A program made the position numbers and the translations under genes. A stretch of DNA of 64,000 nt from Bacteroidota bacterium (lineage in GTDB: Bacteria; Bacteroidota; Bacteroidia; Bacteroidales; FEN-979). Under the pieces are notes generated by a model. It was not told where the DNA came from and made no database searches. It saw nothing but the letters and a program-made list of their open reading frames with translations. Location of the stretch: positions 1 to 64,000 of the forward strand of contig JAPLDH010000047.1 in NCBI GenBank assembly GCA_026391355.1. Reading direction: 5' to 3'. Shown in pieces: positions 27,448-36,417 of this stretch (position 1 is the first letter of the stretch; each line of letters opens with the position of its first letter).

Positions 27448-29808
27448 TCAGTAAACAACAATTTCATCGGCAAACAACCAGCAGGGCTCACCTTTTCCTT
27501 CATGCCATGGAGGACATATACCAATATTTTTTGCACGGATCTTAATAAACCTCGCCGGAGTATCCGGAAAGGTTTCGGAAAAAGCTTTGATACTCGGGCC
27601 TTTCAATGTTTCCGGCATATCATTTCGCTCTTCGTTGATCGAATGGTATTTTTTCCCGTTTGAAGAAAGTGAATAAACAACAGAATCAGGCATGAATATC
27701 CAACTGTCAGGACTATGCAGAAAACTTAATGAAATAGAACGGATGGGAGTCATTTTTCCCATATCGATGACTACTACCATGTCATTGCCCAAAAAACCCT
27801 GCCAGTTACCTTCATGGAAATTTACCACTCCCCTCAGTCCATCAACCAGCGCTTCACCACCTCCTCCTGTATATCGATAACTGTATGGTTTTAAATAGGT
27901 TAATCTTTTTCCGGTGGCTTTATGAATAATGATACTTCTCTCTGTAAGTGACTCTTTTAGTGTATCATCCACATATAAACCGGCTTTCAGATAGCAATTC
28001 CTGTTAACGTCAAATGGCTTATCATAAACCGGGGATTTTGTGGTTGGATCGTTTCCATCGAGTGAGTAACGGATTTGAATATCCGGTTGTTCTGATGAAA
28101 TTGCTGTCTTCAGCACGCCTGCCTTTTGATCAAAAAAAGTTTGGACACCGGCTTTAAAACTTCCTTTTGAATATTTTGCCTTCATCCAATCCAATTTTTT
28201 GAACTGGCCATTCAGCCTGTGCCGGAAATCATTCCAGTTTCTCCCTTTCTTTGGTGTCCATACAACCTCTGCCAAAGCAATCATCCTGGGCAGAATCATA
28301 TACTCGGCCTGGCTGTTGGTTGGAATATATTCTGTCCATAAGTTGCCTTGTGCTCCAAGGATATATTTAGCTTGCGATGCAGTCAATTCTCCCGGGGTAG
28401 GATCATAGGAATAGACTTTCTTCAATGTGGTTGAACCTCCGATGGCTTTTGGCTCGAACTTAGGATCGGCCTGGTAATAATCGAAATAGCAGAAGCCTGT
28501 AGGAGTCATGATCACGTCATGTCCCTGGCGGGCTGCGGAAATTCCCCCTTCAATCCCTCGCCATGACATCACGGTTGCCTCCGGTGCAAGGCCTCCTTCC
28601 AAAATCTCATCCCAACCGATCAACCGCTTGTTCTTCGATATCAGGAATTTCTCGATTCTCTTGATAAAGTAACTCTGAAGTTCCTTTTCATCCTTCAATC
28701 CTTCAGCCTTCATCCTTGCCTGACATTTGGGACATGCGCTCCACCGGGTTTTGTCGGCTTCATCCCCGCCGATATGAATGTATTTTGAGGGAAAGAGGTC
28801 GATTACTTCAGAAAGAACATCTTCAATGAACTGAAAGGTTGAATCATTACCGGCACAGAATATTTCAACGTTTGGCCAGTAACTGCCGGGAGCAACGCTG
28901 AAAGTGCCGCCTGTACAGGAGAGTTGGGGATAAGCGGCAAGTACTTCCAGACAATGGGCGGGCATCTCGATTTCAGGGATGATCGTCACAAAACGCTCTT
29001 TCGCATAGTTCACAATTTCCCGGATCTCATTCTGTGTGTAATAACCGCCATAGGTTGCCTTTTCTTCTGGTTTTTGAGGGGGACGTTCAATCCAGGGAAG
29101 GCTTTCCCTGTCCACCCGCCATGCTCCGATACTCGTCAGTTTTGGGTATTTTTTGATCTCGATCCGCCATCCGTTATCATCCGTGAGGTGCCAGTGAAAC
29201 GTATTCATTTTATACATAGCGATCAGGTCAATATAATGCTTGACAAATTCCACGGAAAAGAAATGACGCGACACATCCAGATGCATCCCGCGGTATGGAT
29301 AACGGGGGTGATCCCTGACAAGGATACAGGGTACTTCCCATTTTACAGAAGGTGAGGTTTTTTCTTTTGAGTAGATTTCCGGGGGAAGGAGTTGCAAAAG
29401 GGTTTGCACACCATAAAATACTCCAGCCGGACCTCCTCCTGTGATAAGGATATTCTCCGTTGTAACTTTAAGTTCATAGCCCTCTTCAGGAAAACTACCC
29501 TCCTTAACAGAAAGTATGATTCCTTTCAGCTTTTTAGCGCTCTTATCTGCGTCCATGATCCTCAGCCCTGGACCTCCGGCCTGCTTCAATTGCATGGCCA
29601 GGAGGGTGCCGGTTTCTTTGAGAATTGCATTTCCTGAAGGAATCAATAACAGGCAACTGTCTTTGAGGATGAAATTTCCCTGCAGAACTTTCATCGAAAC
29701 CGGTTTGGGAACTAAAGAAGGCATTTCTGCAGGTGTTGAACGGATCGCTCCAAAACCGGTCAGCGCTGTTTGCAATACAATAATTGTCAGGAATAAACGG
29801 GATTTCAT
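27448..29808 (-). CDS. GH20 beta-N-acetylhexosaminidase, exported
   Basis: Removes terminal GlcNAc or GalNAc by substrate-assisted catalysis. The 786-residue protein has a signal peptide (SRLFLTIIVLQTALTGFG), a GH20b-like N-terminal domain to about 160, and the catalytic barrel from YPYRGMHLDVSRHF. It shows NTFHWHLTDDNGWRIEIK, and the catalytic pair Asp349-Glu350 in HIGGDEADKTRW. A chitobiase C-terminal-like domain (IRYSLDGNDPTTKSPVY) and a final F5/8-type or discoidin-like beta-sandwich of about 150 residues follow. It is last in a minus-strand cluster with a sugar kinase 18 bp upstream. Confidence 0.94.
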   Translation of the reverse strand: MKSRLFLTIIVLQTALTGFGAIRSTPAEMPSLVPKPVSMKVLQGNFILKDSCLLLIPSGNAILKETGTLLAMQLKQAGGPGLRIMDADKSAKKLKGIILSVKEGSFPEEGYELKVTTENILITGGGPAGVFYGVQTLLQLLPPEIYSKEKTSPSVKWEVPCILVRDHPRYPYRGMHLDVSRHFFSVEFVKHYIDLIAMYKMNTFHWHLTDDNGWRIEIKKYPKLTSIGAWRVDRESLPWIERPPQKPEEKATYGGYYTQNEIREIVNYAKERFVTIIPEIEMPAHCLEVLAAYPQLSCTGGTFSVAPGSYWPNVEIFCAGNDSTFQFIEDVLSEVIDLFPSKYIHIGGDEADKTRWSACPKCQARMKAEGLKDEKELQSYFIKRIEKFLISKNKRLIGWDEILEGGLAPEATVMSWRGIEGGISAARQGHDVIMTPTGFCYFDYYQADPKFEPKAIGGSTTLKKVYSYDPTPGELTASQAKYILGAQGNLWTEYIPTNSQAEYMILPRMIALAEVVWTPKKGRNWNDFRHRLNGQFKKLDWMKAKYSKGSFKAGVQTFFDQKAGVLKTAISSEQPDIQIRYSLDGNDPTTKSPVYDKPFDVNRNCYLKAGLYVDDTLKESLTERSIIIHKATGKRLTYLKPYSYRYTGGGGEALVDGLRGVVNFHEGNWQGFLGNDMVVVIDMGKMTPIRSISLSFLHSPDSWIFMPDSVVYSLSSNGKKYHSINEERNDMPETLKGPSIKAFSETFPDTPARFIKIRAKNIGICPPWHEGKGEPCWLFADEIVVY

Positions 29809-29826
29809 AAAGTTATTTTTTACTTA

Positions 29827-30933
29827 CTAATTTGAGTAATTGTCAATGATCTTCTGCATCGTTGAATATTGTTGTTCCATTTCGGAAAGAAGCCTGAACT
29901 GAGCCCTTGCACGTTGTAAATTATGCAGTTCCGAATGAATCTTGAAATATTTATCACCCTCAAGATAATCCGTCAGAAATCGCAACCCTATTATATAGGT
30001 CATGAACTTTGCTGAGAAGGCAAGGTGATGGATCTCTTCCCTTGTCAGGAAATTCCTGGCAATCTTCAGGTATCCATGTGAATAAGATTCAAATAGTTGG
30101 AGATTTATGGTCACTTTCTCAAGGTGGATTTCGTCTTCATTGCATGTATTTGTCCCTGTACGTATGGCATCCCCGAAATCATAAAGAACAAATCCCGGCA
30201 TAACCGTATCCAGGTCGACAATACAGATGGCTTCAGCGTTATCGTTGAAAAGTATATTATTGAATTTTGTATCGTTATGGGTGACCCTGAGAGGGAAGTT
30301 CAAGTCATTGCCAGGTTTCAGAATGTGCCTCATCTCTTCTGTCCGGGATTCAACAAAATCAATCTCTGCCATAATATTCTTTGCCCTTAATACCGGATCA
30401 TTCTTTACCGCTTCACGGAAAGATCCGCTCCTTTTGTCGATATTATGAAAATCCGGAATAGTCTCAACCAGGGAATCCATTGGAATGTCAGACGTCAGGA
30501 AGTGAAAATGTCCCCACGCTTTTCCTCCTTCATAAGCAAGTTGAGGAGTGTCAACCCGGTCATAGCTTTTACTTCCTTCTATGTATTTGAAAACCCGCCA
30601 GTAGTTTCCTGTTTGATCCTGGTAATAATATCCGCCATTTTTCACCTGAACCAATTGCAATGGAACAAACCTGCAATCAGGTTCCCCGTTCTCTGAAAGT
30701 TTTTTCTCAATGTGTCTGGTTACAATAAGAATATTGTCAATTAATTCCGGGATTTTCTTAAAAACCTGATGGTTGATGCGCTGAAGAACATATCCTGATC
30801 CTTTTGTACTGCATGAGATTACATACGAATCATTGATATGCCCCGATTCTATTGAACTAACAGATTCAAAAGGTGATTCAGCTTCAAAATGAGAAATTGT
30901 TTCAATAAGCTTATCCTTAAGGAGGTTATCCAT
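29827..30933 (-). CDS. NahK-like N-acetylhexosamine 1-kinase (APH fold)
   Basis: A 368-residue kinase of the aminoglycoside-phosphotransferase fold. It shows the catalytic loop RVTHNDTKFNNILF and the metal-binding IVDLDTVMPG, plus YVLQRINHQVFK in the nucleotide-binding lobe and the YDFGDAIRTGTN segment. These fit N-acetylhexosamine 1-kinases (NahK), which convert GlcNAc or GalNAc to the 1-phosphate. Placement 18 bp before the GH20 gene supports a salvage role for the released amino sugar. Other APH-fold sugar or choline kinases are possible, but the genomic context favours NahK. Confidence 0.78.
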   Translation of the reverse strand: MDNLLKDKLIETISHFEAESPFESVSSIESGHINDSYVISCSTKGSGYVLQRINHQVFKKIPELIDNILIVTRHIEKKLSENGEPDCRFVPLQLVQVKNGGYYYQDQTGNYWRVFKYIEGSKSYDRVDTPQLAYEGGKAWGHFHFLTSDIPMDSLVETIPDFHNIDKRSGSFREAVKNDPVLRAKNIMAEIDFVESRTEEMRHILKPGNDLNFPLRVTHNDTKFNNILFNDNAEAICIVDLDTVMPGFVLYDFGDAIRTGTNTCNEDEIHLEKVTINLQLFESYSHGYLKIARNFLTREEIHHLAFSAKFMTYIIGLRFLTDYLEGDKYFKIHSELHNLQRARAQFRLLSEMEQQYSTMQKIIDNYSN

Positions 30934-31029
30934 TTACTAAGATGAAAAAAACAGTTGGTTTATCCGGTAAAATTATAAAAATTGATCATACATTGATATT
31001 TCGTTACGTGTTACGCGTCACAATAATCC

Positions 31030-31050
31030 GATGACCAATGACTAATGACC
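31030..31050 (+). repeat. Three tandem 7-bp units (AATGACC type) running into cutC
   Basis: GATGACC, AATGACT, AATGACC. The cutC stop codon (31042-31044, TAG on the minus strand) and its last two codons lie inside the array, so the protein's C-terminal Gly-His is encoded by repeat sequence. A related TTACGTG/TTACGCG pair precedes it near 31006-31018. Confidence 0.7.
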
Positions 31051-31779
31051 ATTTATAATGGCTTTTGCATTCCTTATCCTCTGCCAGTCAATCACGGTAT
31101 ATTCATATTCCGAACTTTCCACTGTCCCCATGGATACATGGTCCCTTGTAAACTTCATCTTACTTTTTACCTGTTTTGTAAGGTAAACATGGAACTCTTC
31201 AGCGCCTGTGGCATGGACGATCTGTGCCAGGTTATGCTCCTTTATTCCATGACCCGGCATGATGGTGATCTTTTTCCCTGCCCTGAGGATCAGCTCTCTG
31301 ATCAAAGGCGCTCCCTGCAAAGCATCATCACTTTGACCTGAAGTGAGTATCCTGTCGACTCCCAGCCGGATCAGGTCATCCAATGCCTTCAGTGGATCCG
31401 TTGTCATGTCAAATGCCCGGTGGCAGGTAAATCCCATCGGACTTGCAAGTTCTATCAGTTTCTGCATCCGGTCAGTGTCAATGGATCCATCTGGTTTCAG
31501 AATCCCGGCAACCACTCCATCGGCTCCGAGTTGTTTTGCCATTTTCACATCTTCCTCCATGATACCAAATTCCTCATCGCTGTAAAGGAAATCAGCGCCC
31601 CTGGGACGGATCATTACAAAAATGGGTATTCTCAAATGTTTACGCGCAAATACAATGGTTCCTGTACTGGGAGTGATGCCCCCGTCGTGCATGTTTTCGC
31701 ATAGTTCTATCCGTTCAGCGCCTCCCTTCTGTGCTTCAATTGCCGAAATGGCGGAATTCACGCAAGCCTCTAATATCAT
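31042..31779 (-). CDS. cutC: CutC family TIM-barrel protein
   Basis: A 245-residue CutC protein: MILEACVNSAISAIEAQKGGAERIELC at the start, then GGITPSTGTI, IPIFVMIRPRGADFLYSDEE, ADGVVAGILKPDGSID, TCHRAFDMT and LGVDRILTSGQ. ATG 31779 is used; a TTG start at 31794 would overlap the upstream gene by 14 bp. CutC was named for copper tolerance, but direct copper handling is poorly supported in many organisms. Here it sits one base after a GH36-like hydrolase and upstream of a sugar kinase and a hexosaminidase, so a link to carbohydrate metabolism is worth considering. Confidence 0.93.
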   Translation of the reverse strand: MILEACVNSAISAIEAQKGGAERIELCENMHDGGITPSTGTIVFARKHLRIPIFVMIRPRGADFLYSDEEFGIMEEDVKMAKQLGADGVVAGILKPDGSIDTDRMQKLIELASPMGFTCHRAFDMTTDPLKALDDLIRLGVDRILTSGQSDDALQGAPLIRELILRAGKKITIMPGHGIKEHNLAQIVHATGAEEFHVYLTKQVKSKMKFTRDHVSMGTVESSEYEYTVIDWQRIRNAKAIINGH

Positions 31780-31780
31780 A

Positions 31781-34615
31781 TTAGTTAATATCAATATTGA
31801 TCACTCCCATAAACACGATCTTTTCCGATATTCCACCCGGAAACGGTTTAGGGGGCATCGGGCGGAGGGGGATCTTTTCGGTAGTTGTGATCCCCACCTT
31901 CTTACCGTTTATTGACTGATGACAGACAATATAGATTGCAGCCTTTCCCTTCCATCTGTTTGTTTTTACCCTGTTTTTTATTTTGGCGGTAACCATCGTT
32001 GAACCCGTTGAAATATTTGCTTTATTCCATGACCATAATCCTTCCTGCTGTTCAACTGAAGTTTTTGATTCAATACTGTCCATCAGAAAGGTAAATTCCG
32101 GGAATTGCATTTCTTCATAACCTTTGTCAGGTTTAAGTAATACTGCAATTTTCGCATCATGAACGGATGAATGGAGTTCAACCCTGGTTTTCAGTGTATT
32201 TGTCCCATTAATCCTGGTAAAATCAATTTTTATCCTGGAATTTATTACCGGGTTTGGAACTTTTCCTGTATTGTACTTCTTTAATTCAGATTTGATACCT
32301 GTTCCATGAGTTTCCTTTATCAGATCGGGATTTAACAGGGTTATTCCATCCGGTGCATCATATAAGGTAAGCTCATAATCAGTACCGGAAATACCTGCGA
32401 CATCAAACCTTACTCCGGATAACAGGGGCTCTTTTGCATCTGCAACAGGGTAAATCTCATAAATAGCAGTTTCATAGCCTTCAAGTGAAAGAGAAACATC
32501 CATTCCGGCATTGTAAAGTTTCGGGGAAATCCACCGGTAAGGATAAACCATTTCAACGACAAGGTGATTGGCAGAAGGATCAATTCCATAATCGGTATAA
32601 AGGGGTAAAGTGAATTCCGATGAAGTAACCGATGGATTGCGGACAGCAAGGATGCCATGTTTCCCGTTAAAATGAAGATAACCATAAGTCTCCCGGTTCA
32701 TTGGGTTTCCTCCGATCATATGGGTATTTGCCAATACTGGAAACCGGTCTTTTGCCCAATTGACCGATGCCCCGATGGCATCCCATTCATTGTCCGTAAG
32801 CAGGTCGGGGGAAATATAAAGCTCCCACATGGAAATTCCCCTTGCAACATAAAACACGGCATCGTTGGTAAATTTATCCAGCGGATCATCTTCCCCTCCC
32901 AAACGCTCAAGATTACCCTTGATGATCCCGTGGGTCATCAGGTTTGATATGGGAAACCACCAGTCCTGCTTACGCAGATCATCATACAGAACAAAGTCTT
33001 TATAGGTCATGGCGGCATCCCTTTGACTGACGGAAGGAACATCTGCAAAACCATAATCCTCTCCCTGCATCCATATCTGGTTAGCATATTTGACCCACCA
33101 GGGACTGAGCCATGTTCCGGATGTGATATTCAGGTAAACCTTCGGATCGATATTCCTGACTGAATTGCACTTATCGATCACCGATTCCATGAGTGCCCGG
33201 CGTGAATAAATCCCAACCGGATGACCATGATCCGGTTCGCTGCAGGCGAATTGGATACCATCCCATTTGAAGTATCCAACCTGGTCATTCGTAACCAGGT
33301 CGGTTATCCGTTTCCGGAATAGTGCAGAATATTTTTTCCCGGCCAGGCAGAGCATTGAGTTATCGCGTCCGGTACCCACAATCTCATAACCATGTTCTTT
33401 CATCCAGTTGATCCGTTTCATCCGGAAGGAATAACCGCCGGTGGGACCGATCCAGATACCCAGTGTTGTTCCGAGTTGTTTCAACGTGTCGGAAACCGGT
33501 TTTAAACCCCGTGGGAAGGTTTCTTTTCGCATGACCCAGTCACTCTGATAAACATCCCACCCGTCATCAAGTACAAATGCATCCAGTTTGATGTGATGTT
33601 TCTCTACCATATTTTTTCTGAAAAGATGAATGATATTGAAAACATTTTGCTCATTCATGACATGGGCAGGCTGAACTTTGGGATATTCCGGTGAACGCAG
33701 GTCATACCAACTGTTGTAAAGAGTATAGGGAAGGGCAGGAGCTACTTTCATGTCATCGAGATAACGGAAAAACCATTCCTTGATAAACCTGGTGGGAGTA
33801 ATACCCTCAACGACCCATTCGCTTTCAAAGGGTTTTTTCCCAATATTTACACCAACCTCCTGCGAACACCCAACGAACGATGTTGCAGGTCCCGTTATTT
33901 CGGCTTTATTTGTTGATGCCGGGTATTCAAGACCGAAAAAAGCGCCACCGGTAAGAGAAAATTGTATGGCAACCGGCTGACCGAATGATCCCGCATGAAT
34001 AATCTTCTGTTCAAGTCTGATATTCCTCGTACCGGGATGAAGGATGCCTTCACAGGTTGAATTCATTGGTATGATCCTGTCGAGAAAATGATGGCCGAAA
34101 GTGGTATCCCTGACAGAGATTTTTCGTTTAATATAAAACTTACCGGGTTCCATCCGGTAGATGATATCCACAAGAATCGGCAAATCTTTTCCCTTTAAGT
34201 GGAGTACAAGTTCCGCTCCTTCATCGCCCGTCCCTGCCAGGTTCATTGCGTCGATGGTAAAATCCTTCTTACTCAGAATAACCGGGTTTTCAGCATTTTC
34301 TGCAGTATGTGGCGCCTGCCAGTCAGTCCACACGAATTCTAAACCAAAATCCCCGTCGGTAAACATTGCAAAAGGCTTTGTCCCAAATGGAGTCAGCCAT
34401 TCCTTATTTGCCACTAGCGAATCGCCTGCCAGTTGATTGTCTTTTACCACCACATTAAGAGATACTTTGTCATTCTTCATCGTAAAAACCCTGCAGTTCC
34501 CCTTGTCAGTATAATATCTCTTCACATCCTGGCTGAAAACAGAACCTGCGTAGAAAATTAGGATAGCAATGGGTATTGCCTGGCGATAGATCTTCAGTAT
34601 TCTTTCTGATTTCAT
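31781..34615 (-). CDS. GH36/clan GH-D alpha-galactosidase-like hydrolase, exported
   Basis: A 944-residue protein with an N-terminal signal segment (IPIAILIFYAGSVFSQ), an N-terminal beta-supersandwich to about residue 300 and a TIM barrel. Barrel motifs are those of clan GH-D: YNSWYDLRSPEY, AFVLDDGWDVYQSDW, FPRGLKPVSDTLKQLG, LGIWIGPTGGY, and YFKWDGIQ with the probable nucleophile Asp452. A beta C-terminal domain and about 150 extra residues follow. Substrate is probably an alpha-galactoside or alpha-N-acetylgalactosaminide; the amino-sugar genes downstream would fit the latter. It is first in the cluster hydrolase-cutC-kinase-GH20. Confidence 0.75.
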   Translation of the reverse strand: MKSERILKIYRQAIPIAILIFYAGSVFSQDVKRYYTDKGNCRVFTMKNDKVSLNVVVKDNQLAGDSLVANKEWLTPFGTKPFAMFTDGDFGLEFVWTDWQAPHTAENAENPVILSKKDFTIDAMNLAGTGDEGAELVLHLKGKDLPILVDIIYRMEPGKFYIKRKISVRDTTFGHHFLDRIIPMNSTCEGILHPGTRNIRLEQKIIHAGSFGQPVAIQFSLTGGAFFGLEYPASTNKAEITGPATSFVGCSQEVGVNIGKKPFESEWVVEGITPTRFIKEWFFRYLDDMKVAPALPYTLYNSWYDLRSPEYPKVQPAHVMNEQNVFNIIHLFRKNMVEKHHIKLDAFVLDDGWDVYQSDWVMRKETFPRGLKPVSDTLKQLGTTLGIWIGPTGGYSFRMKRINWMKEHGYEIVGTGRDNSMLCLAGKKYSALFRKRITDLVTNDQVGYFKWDGIQFACSEPDHGHPVGIYSRRALMESVIDKCNSVRNIDPKVYLNITSGTWLSPWWVKYANQIWMQGEDYGFADVPSVSQRDAAMTYKDFVLYDDLRKQDWWFPISNLMTHGIIKGNLERLGGEDDPLDKFTNDAVFYVARGISMWELYISPDLLTDNEWDAIGASVNWAKDRFPVLANTHMIGGNPMNRETYGYLHFNGKHGILAVRNPSVTSSEFTLPLYTDYGIDPSANHLVVEMVYPYRWISPKLYNAGMDVSLSLEGYETAIYEIYPVADAKEPLLSGVRFDVAGISGTDYELTLYDAPDGITLLNPDLIKETHGTGIKSELKKYNTGKVPNPVINSRIKIDFTRINGTNTLKTRVELHSSVHDAKIAVLLKPDKGYEEMQFPEFTFLMDSIESKTSVEQQEGLWSWNKANISTGSTMVTAKIKNRVKTNRWKGKAAIYIVCHQSINGKKVGITTTEKIPLRPMPPKPFPGGISEKIVFMGVINIDIN

Positions 34616-34661
34616 AAGGGAATTATTGAATTATTGATTTGTCGAATTGCCTCTGTGACTT

Positions 34662-34693
34662 TGTAACCATATAACCATGTAACTATGTGCCTA
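34662..34693 (+). repeat. Four tandem 8-bp units (TGTAACCA type)
   Basis: TGTAACCA, TATAACCA, TGTAACTA, TGTGCCTA. The last unit includes the stop codon (34691-34693, minus strand) of the radical SAM gene. The array lies in the 75-bp spacer before the GH36-like gene. Confidence 0.65.
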
Positions 34694-35719
34694 CCAAACC
34701 CAGGATATCCCCATCCCTTCCGTACAATTCCGGCAAATTTCAACATTCTTACGACAGTTAAATACCTGTTTCCGAAATGAACCGGCTCTTTCTCCTTTCC
34801 ATATTTTGAGAAAGGGTTGATCGGTTAACTCCCCCAGGATTTGAACCCCGTTTTTATCAAAACAACAGGGAACAACCTTCCCGTCCCAGGTGATTACACA
34901 GGAACTCCACATCCTGAAACAATGATCCGGCATCCTGTTTTTAATCTTAAAAAAAGGGATACTCCCCGGTTTCCCGGAGATTCTTCTGTATCTGGAATAT
35001 TTTCGCAGATCTGTCATTAACCGGTTCCCGTTCCTGTAAACAGAATGTTGGGCGCTTTTTAGGGATAATTTATTTATATACAAATCATTACATAGGTTAT
35101 GAATCTCCTTTAACTGATGCTGATTGGTTTTCAGGACAAGAAATTGGATTTCAAGAAACGGTTTCGAAGAACCCTGCTCTCTTTTGTGCCGGGCGATTTC
35201 CTTTATTCCATCCAGAACTTTATGAAAGGAACCTCCGGTTCTGTAAGCAGAATAGGATTCCTGGTCTGTGCCATCGAGTGAAACAATCAGTTTGTCAAGA
35301 CCCGATTGAACCGTTGCTGCAGCATTATCAGAGGAAAGGAAGTGTCCGTTCGTGGAAGTGCTGACATAGATCCCTTTCGATTTTGCATACCTGACCATCT
35401 CAAGAAATTCCGGGTGTAGAAAAGGCTCTCCCTGGAAATACAAAGAAAGATATGTTAATGCCGGTGAAAGCTGGTCAATCGTTTTTCTGAAGAGATGCAT
35501 GTCCATATAACCTTTTTCCCTCGTCAGTTTTTTAGTTCCACTGGGACATTCAGGACAAGAAAGATTGCAATAATTGGTGGGTTCAATCGAAATGCTCACG
35601 GGCAATCCCCAATAAATAATATGTCCTGTTATTCTAGATACAAGGTAACCGGCAACGATTTTTAGCAGGTTTATCAATTTGTGGGAAAACAAATTGCAAA
35701 TCAACTTATTATCACCCAT
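34691..35719 (-). CDS. Radical SAM/SPASM domain protein
   Basis: A 342-residue protein with the radical SAM cluster motif CNLSCPEC (CxxxCxxC) after the strand ISIEPTNY, near residues 52-59. SAM-binding features such as LYFQGEPFLHPEF and VSTSTNGHFL follow. At the C-terminus there is a SPASM-type set of Cys residues (CFRMWSSCVITWDGKVVPCCFDKN ... CRKNVEICRNC). Such enzymes often modify peptides or act on cofactors; no small precursor peptide gene is evident beside it. Its start shares one base with the stop of the upstream gene (TAATG), so they are coupled. Confidence 0.85.
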   Translation of the reverse strand: MGDNKLICNLFSHKLINLLKIVAGYLVSRITGHIIYWGLPVSISIEPTNYCNLSCPECPSGTKKLTREKGYMDMHLFRKTIDQLSPALTYLSLYFQGEPFLHPEFLEMVRYAKSKGIYVSTSTNGHFLSSDNAAATVQSGLDKLIVSLDGTDQESYSAYRTGGSFHKVLDGIKEIARHKREQGSSKPFLEIQFLVLKTNQHQLKEIHNLCNDLYINKLSLKSAQHSVYRNGNRLMTDLRKYSRYRRISGKPGSIPFFKIKNRMPDHCFRMWSSCVITWDGKVVPCCFDKNGVQILGELTDQPFLKIWKGERAGSFRKQVFNCRKNVEICRNCTEGMGISWVW

Positions 35720-36042
35720 TATTCTCCCGTAATTTCATCATTTACTGGTGGTAAGATCTCTTTTTCCTGATCCTTCGTTTTCTTTTTCCCTTTCTTTCTG
35801 AGGAGGTTTTTCCCGACAGAAATCAACTTCGTAATTACATTGGAAGTGAGATAGATATCCTGCGTTACAAGATGAAACAGATTTCGGAAAGTAAAAATGT
35901 CCAGAATATTGCGATAATTTGACCGGATCTTTTCTTCTGTCCTGACAATGTCCAATTCCAATCGGGCTTTTTCCAGTTTAAGATCCTGTAAGGAATTGAT
36001 TTTACCGATTTTCCTGTGTGGATTATTCTTAATCTTTGTCAT
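35719..36042 (-). CDS. Small basic coiled-coil protein of unknown function
   Basis: A 107-residue protein when started at ATG 36042 (MTKIKNNPHRK); a start at 36075 would overlap the upstream gene by 47 bp. The middle (LQDLKLEKARLELDIVRTEEKIRSN) is a predicted coiled coil, and the tail has a Lys-rich block (NLLRKKGKKKTKD). There is no signal peptide or membrane segment. It is embedded between a holin-X-like and a radical SAM gene with overlapping ends, so it belongs to that operon. I do not recognise the family. Confidence 0.7.
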   Translation of the reverse strand: MTKIKNNPHRKIGKINSLQDLKLEKARLELDIVRTEEKIRSNYRNILDIFTFRNLFHLVTQDIYLTSNVITKLISVGKNLLRKKGKKKTKDQEKEILPPVNDEITGE

Positions 36043-36391
36043 CGTCTTCCAGTATGATTTTTGATAATTGTGCAACCAATGGATTGATAAAAAGCTTGTT
36101 ACGAAGCAGGTACACGATGAACCCGATCACCATGTAAACTCCGGCAACGATCAATGCTCCCACCCAGGAAGGGCCGGCATATTCCCGAAACCATAAAATA
36201 AATGCCAGGGAGAGGAACATCAGGACGAAAAGGAATAAAATGAAGAAAACTACGGTGATAATGAAATATGTTCCGACAGAAGCTAACTTTTCCGTGATGA
36301 TCAGCTTCATCAGATTAAACCTGAGATGAACATATTCTTTTACATTCCCGTTCAGATCTGAAAAATTATCTGAAATTTTTTGCGATTCCAT
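36029..36391 (-). CDS. Holin-X/DUF1469-like two-helix membrane protein
   Basis: A 120-residue protein with an amphipathic N-terminal region (SDLNGNVKEYVHLRFNLMKLIITEKLA), two membrane segments (FIITVVFFILFLFVLMFLSLAF and GALIVAGVYMVIGFIVYLL) and a short charged tail. This is the pattern of the phage-holin-superfamily III proteins that Bacteroidota encode in housekeeping operons; the name does not imply a prophage. I use ATG 36391; the longer frame starts with TTG at 36421. Confidence 0.75.
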   Translation of the reverse strand: MESQKISDNFSDLNGNVKEYVHLRFNLMKLIITEKLASVGTYFIITVVFFILFLFVLMFLSLAFILWFREYAGPSWVGALIVAGVYMVIGFIVYLLRNKLFINPLVAQLSKIILEDDDKD

Positions 36392-36417
36392 AAATACTTG
36401 ATTAATGTTAAAATTAT

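Noticed and set aside
36029-36391. Holin-like protein as part of a prophage
   Set aside because: Neighbours are an AI-2E permease and a radical SAM gene; no phage structural, lysis or integrase gene is present.
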